64,000 nucleotides of DNA from NCBI GenBank assembly GCA_009761415.1, contig QUOL01000006.1:558001-622000 (forward strand), given 5' to 3'. Of the stretch, positions 60,286 to 64,000 are shown piece by piece. Source of the DNA: Sarcomyxa edulis (taxonomy: Eukaryota > Basidiomycota > Agaricomycetes > Agaricales > Mycenaceae). Positions within the stretch are counted from its first letter, which is position 1. Each line of letters starts with the position of its first letter. The translations under genes and the position numbers were made by a program. The notes under the pieces were generated by a model that did no database searches, was not told the origin of the DNA, and saw only the letters and a program-made list of their open reading frames with translations.

Positions 60286-61167
60286 TCACACACAAACGCC
60301 CTCCTCCCTGCGTATAACGCCCATCTGCACTCCAACCTCCCCAGCCTTCCTCCTCGCTTCAAGAAGCCCCACCGTCTTCTTAGGCCTCACACCAGCCCAC
60401 CAACCGTCTGGGAGTCTTTCCTCGCCTAGGAATTGTTTGGCGCGGGGGGTGGGGATGCAGGATGTGGGTGTGCAAGAAGAAGTGAAGGTTGTGGTGGAAG
60501 TAGGATAGGACTGAGCCATGATCAACCAAGTCAATCCAGCCTCACCCAATGCGATCTGCGAATGGAGGTTATCGAGAGTGTGTTTAGGCCCTGGAAGTGT
60601 GTTTTCGCGTTGTACGCGGGCGTAGGCGAGGTCGTTGAGTGTTAGACCTGGCGTCGTCGTTTTAGTGGATGTGGCGTCATCAACAAGATCCTGCACGAGA
60701 ACTGGATCGGGTTTGCACTCCCCCTTCTCCCCATCGGCATGCACGAGCGAAGCATCATGTGCGATTTTGGTAGGCCCCCGAACGTTTAGAGCGTCCAAGT
60801 TCAGGGTGAGGTTTAGTTTTAGGAGACCAAAGAGGTGCGTATGGTGCGTGAGCTGGAGGTGTCCGCATGTGATGAGCCCAGAGAGGGTTAAGAGGGTAGC
60901 GAGGGGGAGGGAAATGTTGTAGACGTAGCGCAGGGCTGAGATGAGTTGGAAGAGGGTTATGTTTTGCCCCGAACGTGGGCTGATCATAGGGGAGGGAGGT
61001 CAGTAATCGTTTCTTGTGAGGGAGGAAGGGGAGGGAACTTACATGTACCCTTGGTTCGCCAAGGCGTTAAGCGCGGGACAGGGGGATCGGCTGTCTTTAG
61101 GTCCCGCGGGTATGAAAGGGTGCGACTTGGCTTGTGCGCCAGCAGAGGTAGTGGTGAAAGTGAACAT
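60286..61167 (-). CDS. Chloroperoxidase-like heme-thiolate protein, copy 1
   Basis: Exons complement(61043-61167) and complement(60286-60979) give 272 residues. The heme-thiolate motif SPCPALNALANQGYIPRSG supplies the proximal Cys (PCP). NITLFQLISALRYVYNISLPLATLLTLSG and the distal segment IAHDASLVHAD follow, then LGEERLPDGWWAGVRPKKTVGLLE, all typical of the Cladosporium-type chloroperoxidase / unspecific peroxygenase superfamily. The distal EHD motif of the family reads AHD, so the catalytic Glu position is Ala. There is no obvious signal peptide, unlike secreted members. It is paired with a second copy 1 kb away in the same direction, presumably a tandem duplication. Confidence 0.88.
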
Positions 61168-62129
61168 TTCGTTTTAGTAAAGCAAGGTAAGTGTGCTTTG
61201 GCGGGGGGATTTCAGTACCGAGTGAGGAACTGGATTGGTAGTCGGTCGGTGGGGAGTATTCTCCGTTTTATACGTCGGTCCTACCTATGGCCCGCCTCCG
61301 TTCGAGACTTCCGACTTGTCATTTTTTGACAAGTTGCGAAACGTACTGGGTGAGTGGGTATGACCCGAAGCATTGAGTTCTGTGTATGGACCATTGAGTG
61401 GGATGCTCCGAAGACGACGAGAAACCATAAACGAGCAAGGAATAGTTGAGTTGAGTTCCAGGGACGTGAGACATGAGATCCGAGATGGCTGGTTGTCTTG
61501 GAATATATGAGAAGATCGATGGTAAAAATAAAAATGAATTGGGGACATACATATATTCAAGTTTGCGAACGAGAGTCGTTAAAATTCCAAAATGCGAATG
61601 TAAAATGCATCCGGTGGCCACTTGCAACGAACGAAGTAGGATCGACGGAACTAGATGATCGTGATCGTTCGGAAGATCCCGAGACCGTCTTTTAGCTTGC
61701 ACGAACGATCGCCATCGATGTGTGTCATTCTACGATGCAAGTATCTGTATTGAGATATATGAGCTGTTAGGTACAATATGCATGGATGGGTGTTCAAGCA
61801 AAGAGGGAGTGCATACGAAAGGGTTGCGAAAGGGGGAGAAAAAGAAACGGACAGAAACGGACTCTGAAACAAAAAACAGTCGGATCCGCGGAGATGGCCG
61901 GCAGAGGGCTATGGCAATTAAGGCCAAGTACGACTGCACTGCATTTGATCACATCCTACAGGGGCTTGACGGATTCTTAGCAAGTGCATCAGTTCAACAA
62001 GATTGTCTAGAATAGTAAAGCTATGTAGATATATATGGGTATACAAGACGTGCTACTAGCACCGTAATAGATATGTCCTCTTGATTTAGAAATAACGTAG
62101 GAATAGATAGATAAGATACTCCAGTTCGA
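61168..62129. other. Spacer between the two chloroperoxidase-like genes
   Basis: No gene was recognised. It holds the promoter of copy 1 and the 3' flank of copy 2. Confidence 0.45.
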
Positions 62130-62868
62130 TCATGGAAACCGTGGCTCCTCAGTCAGTTTAGCCATCTCCGCTTTCACTTGTTTTGAGTGTGACCGGGCGT
62201 CGAAGAGACCTATAGAAGTTGTGGGTTTCTTCCAATTATCAGGCAACCTCTCCTGACCGTACCACTGCTCTAGTCTCGCGAGAGGAACCTCGCCTTGCTC
62301 ATCCTTCATCAGCAACCACGTCAGTGCAGCCTCTCCACGGCCAATCTCGGAATGTATCGAATCCAAAGGATGAGCTAGATGCGACTCCCGGTCCGCTCTC
62401 GCTCTCGCAAAATTATGGATGGTAAGGCCATGCCGTGGGGCCGCGTATGCGAGCAGAGCCCTCAGTAAGGACTCGTTAACCGTTACTGGAGCGACGCGAC
62501 TGCCCAGTGGACAATCATCATGAACGAGAGACCCATTGTGCTCTATCTTTCCATGAACGGCTAGTGCATCAAGATCAAGTCGGCGTATAATAAATCCGTG
62601 TCCGCATAGAAGGACACCACCTAGGGCAAGTAAGAATGCGAGAATGCTGGAAAGGTTGTATATGTCATGAAGAGCGCGTGTAAGCTGGATGACTCCTATG
62701 TCGCGTCCATGTCTTGGCCTGTCGAATTGAGTTAGTATGCGATCGGACGTATAAACTGAAAGACACGTACAAGTAGCCGTGATTAGCGAGACTGTTCAAG
62801 GCTGGGCAAGGAGCTCTTCTGTCCCCAGCCTCTGCGGGTCTGAAGGAGTGGTCGACTGCAATTTTCAT
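62130..62868 (-). CDS. Chloroperoxidase-like heme-thiolate protein, copy 2
   Basis: Exons complement(62771-62868) and complement(62130-62718) give 228 residues. APCPALNSLANHGYLPRHGR carries the heme-binding Cys. IGVIQLTRALHDIYNLS and KIEHNGSLVHDD follow, then RADRESHLAHPLDSIHSEIG and YGQERLPDNW. The intron sits at the same codon as in copy 1, confirming common origin. The distal motif is EHN where the family usually has EHD, so Glu is kept and Asp is replaced. It is shorter than copy 1 because the insertion before ERLP is missing. No signal peptide is apparent. Its substrate is unknown; the family halogenates or oxygenates organic compounds using peroxide. Confidence 0.88.
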
Positions 62869-64000
62869 AAATTAATTATCGATTGTACTGGTGTTGCAGT
62901 ATCAAAAAGAAAGGGAGGAGGTCTTATGTTGCTGAGGGGGGCATCAACGACCCTTTTTATCTTCTGCATACTAAGACTGTGATTGATATATTCTTTAGCC
63001 GATATCGGAATTGAACAGCAACATGTGTAAGAAAAAAATACCATCTGATACAGAGGAGCCAATGATCAGTCGTTCAAATCACAGCACTGATGATGTATGG
63101 TGGCGAATCCCCCCTGACACAACCACAATCAACGGTCCCGAGTCGGAAACCGCCTTCGTCGCTGGGGTGTCATGATTGCGAATGACGTGTGCAGTGTTAC
63201 CGTTCATGACTGGAATTTCTGAGGAAAGTCTCTGCTGTGCATGCGTGCGTGACTTTGAGTCAGTGAACCTGGGCCCAGCGCCCAGGGTTTCCAATAGTCA
63301 CCATCGATGATCGTCGCCATCATTCGAAGGTACGGGTTCGAGGTAAAGTTCAAAATGATGGACAAAGTTGATCTTGAGTTGATCGTGATTTCATGATACC
63401 GCCTTTGCACTGATTTGTTGGTGTTTTGCTCGCCTTTCCCCGGTAAACACCAAGGGATGATTGCCACCAATCACAGCGATGAAGTCAAGATGAAGTTGTA
63501 CACTGACTCTTAAATTCGGCGCGTCAAGGGTGTTTATTCAAGCAAGGTGATGACGATACCGAGGGAAAGTATGTATTTTCCGAATAATATCACAAGCATT
63601 TCGGTTTGTTAGAAGTCCGAGTCGCAGTGGCATTTGAGTGGCATACTTCAGTAAAAGAGATCAGAACTCCACGACCGCTTTACAGAACTTAAAATTGAGG
63701 CGAAGCACGCCTCCAATTATCGGCAAGACAACTAGCTCGCGCTCGAATATCGAACTCGTCAAGCTGCAGGTAGAGACTCGCACACCTGTGCAGAGCTTTG
63801 ACGATCTGGGGTAACTATCACAAGTGATGAGCATCAAACCGGATCGCGAGTGAAGTGAGACAGACCTGGTACGATCTGTACGATTCATCTTCAAAAATCG
63901 ATATCTGCTCACAGTCACTACTTTGGACGATCTCGAGCTTCTGTATTCCGGCGTGGATCTTCTCTCTGAGGGACTAGATATAAGGGAGGGTGTTAATATT
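62869..64000. other. Right end, no gene recognised
   Basis: The first part is the probable promoter of chloroperoxidase copy 2. Open stretches at 63204-63470 and 63661-63918 (minus) show no recognisable domain. A short inverted repeat CCTGGGC/GCCCAGG is centred near 63276. Confidence 0.35.

Overview
The window is nuclear DNA of a filamentous basidiomycete, probably an agaricomycete. Genes are split by many 50-60 nt GT-AG introns. The Ste12 gene is of the basidiomycete alpha type (Ste12 domain plus two C2H2 fingers). Serine-rich cupredoxin and single-pass wall/membrane proteins are typical of the group. I saw no rRNA, tRNA or CRISPR. All exon structures were read by eye. For the fully resolved genes I added up the exon lengths, and each gives a whole number of codons.

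Layout: 1-9.4 kb holds no protein I can name, although splice-like signals are abundant. It contains degenerate tandem exon-like units near 8.1 kb. At 9.5-17.4 kb lies a cytosolic-type arginyl-tRNA synthetase gene cut in codon 408 by a young, intact 5.57 kb Ty1/Copia retrotransposon (identical 313 bp LTRs, AATCC target duplication, one 1620-codon gag-pol frame). 18.4-20.9 kb carries two convergent single-pass membrane protein genes, one with a cupredoxin ectodomain. 21.1-22.3 kb is a non-autonomous TIR element full of ACCCGTT repeats, with a perfect 48 bp palindrome inside. 23.0-25.7 kb encodes a double-Myb protein resembling Tay1/TRF-type telomere binders. 26.0-32.6 kb (minus) is a large SNF2-RING ATPase/E3 of the SHPRH/Irc20 type with a one-base frame break in a C8 run. 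A 724 bp TIR element abuts its 5' end.

A gene-poor 5 kb follows. Next come ste12 (38.7-42.5 kb), a basidiomycete mucin-like membrane protein (minus, 45.0-47.0 kb) and the ESCRT-II subunit Vps36 (47.7-49.8 kb). A short-chain dehydrogenase follows with a deleted tandem pseudogene copy (51.6-54.1 kb). A sugar-porter-like MFS transporter lies at 54.7-57.0 kb, then two hypothetical proteins. The last genes are two chloroperoxidase-like heme-thiolate proteins (minus, 60.3-62.9 kb).

The most unusual observation is inside the Copia LTR. A 50 nt segment is present twice, once split by a 62 nt GT-AG intron-like insert and once precisely without it. This looks like an unspliced and a spliced copy of one sequence fused in a single LTR.
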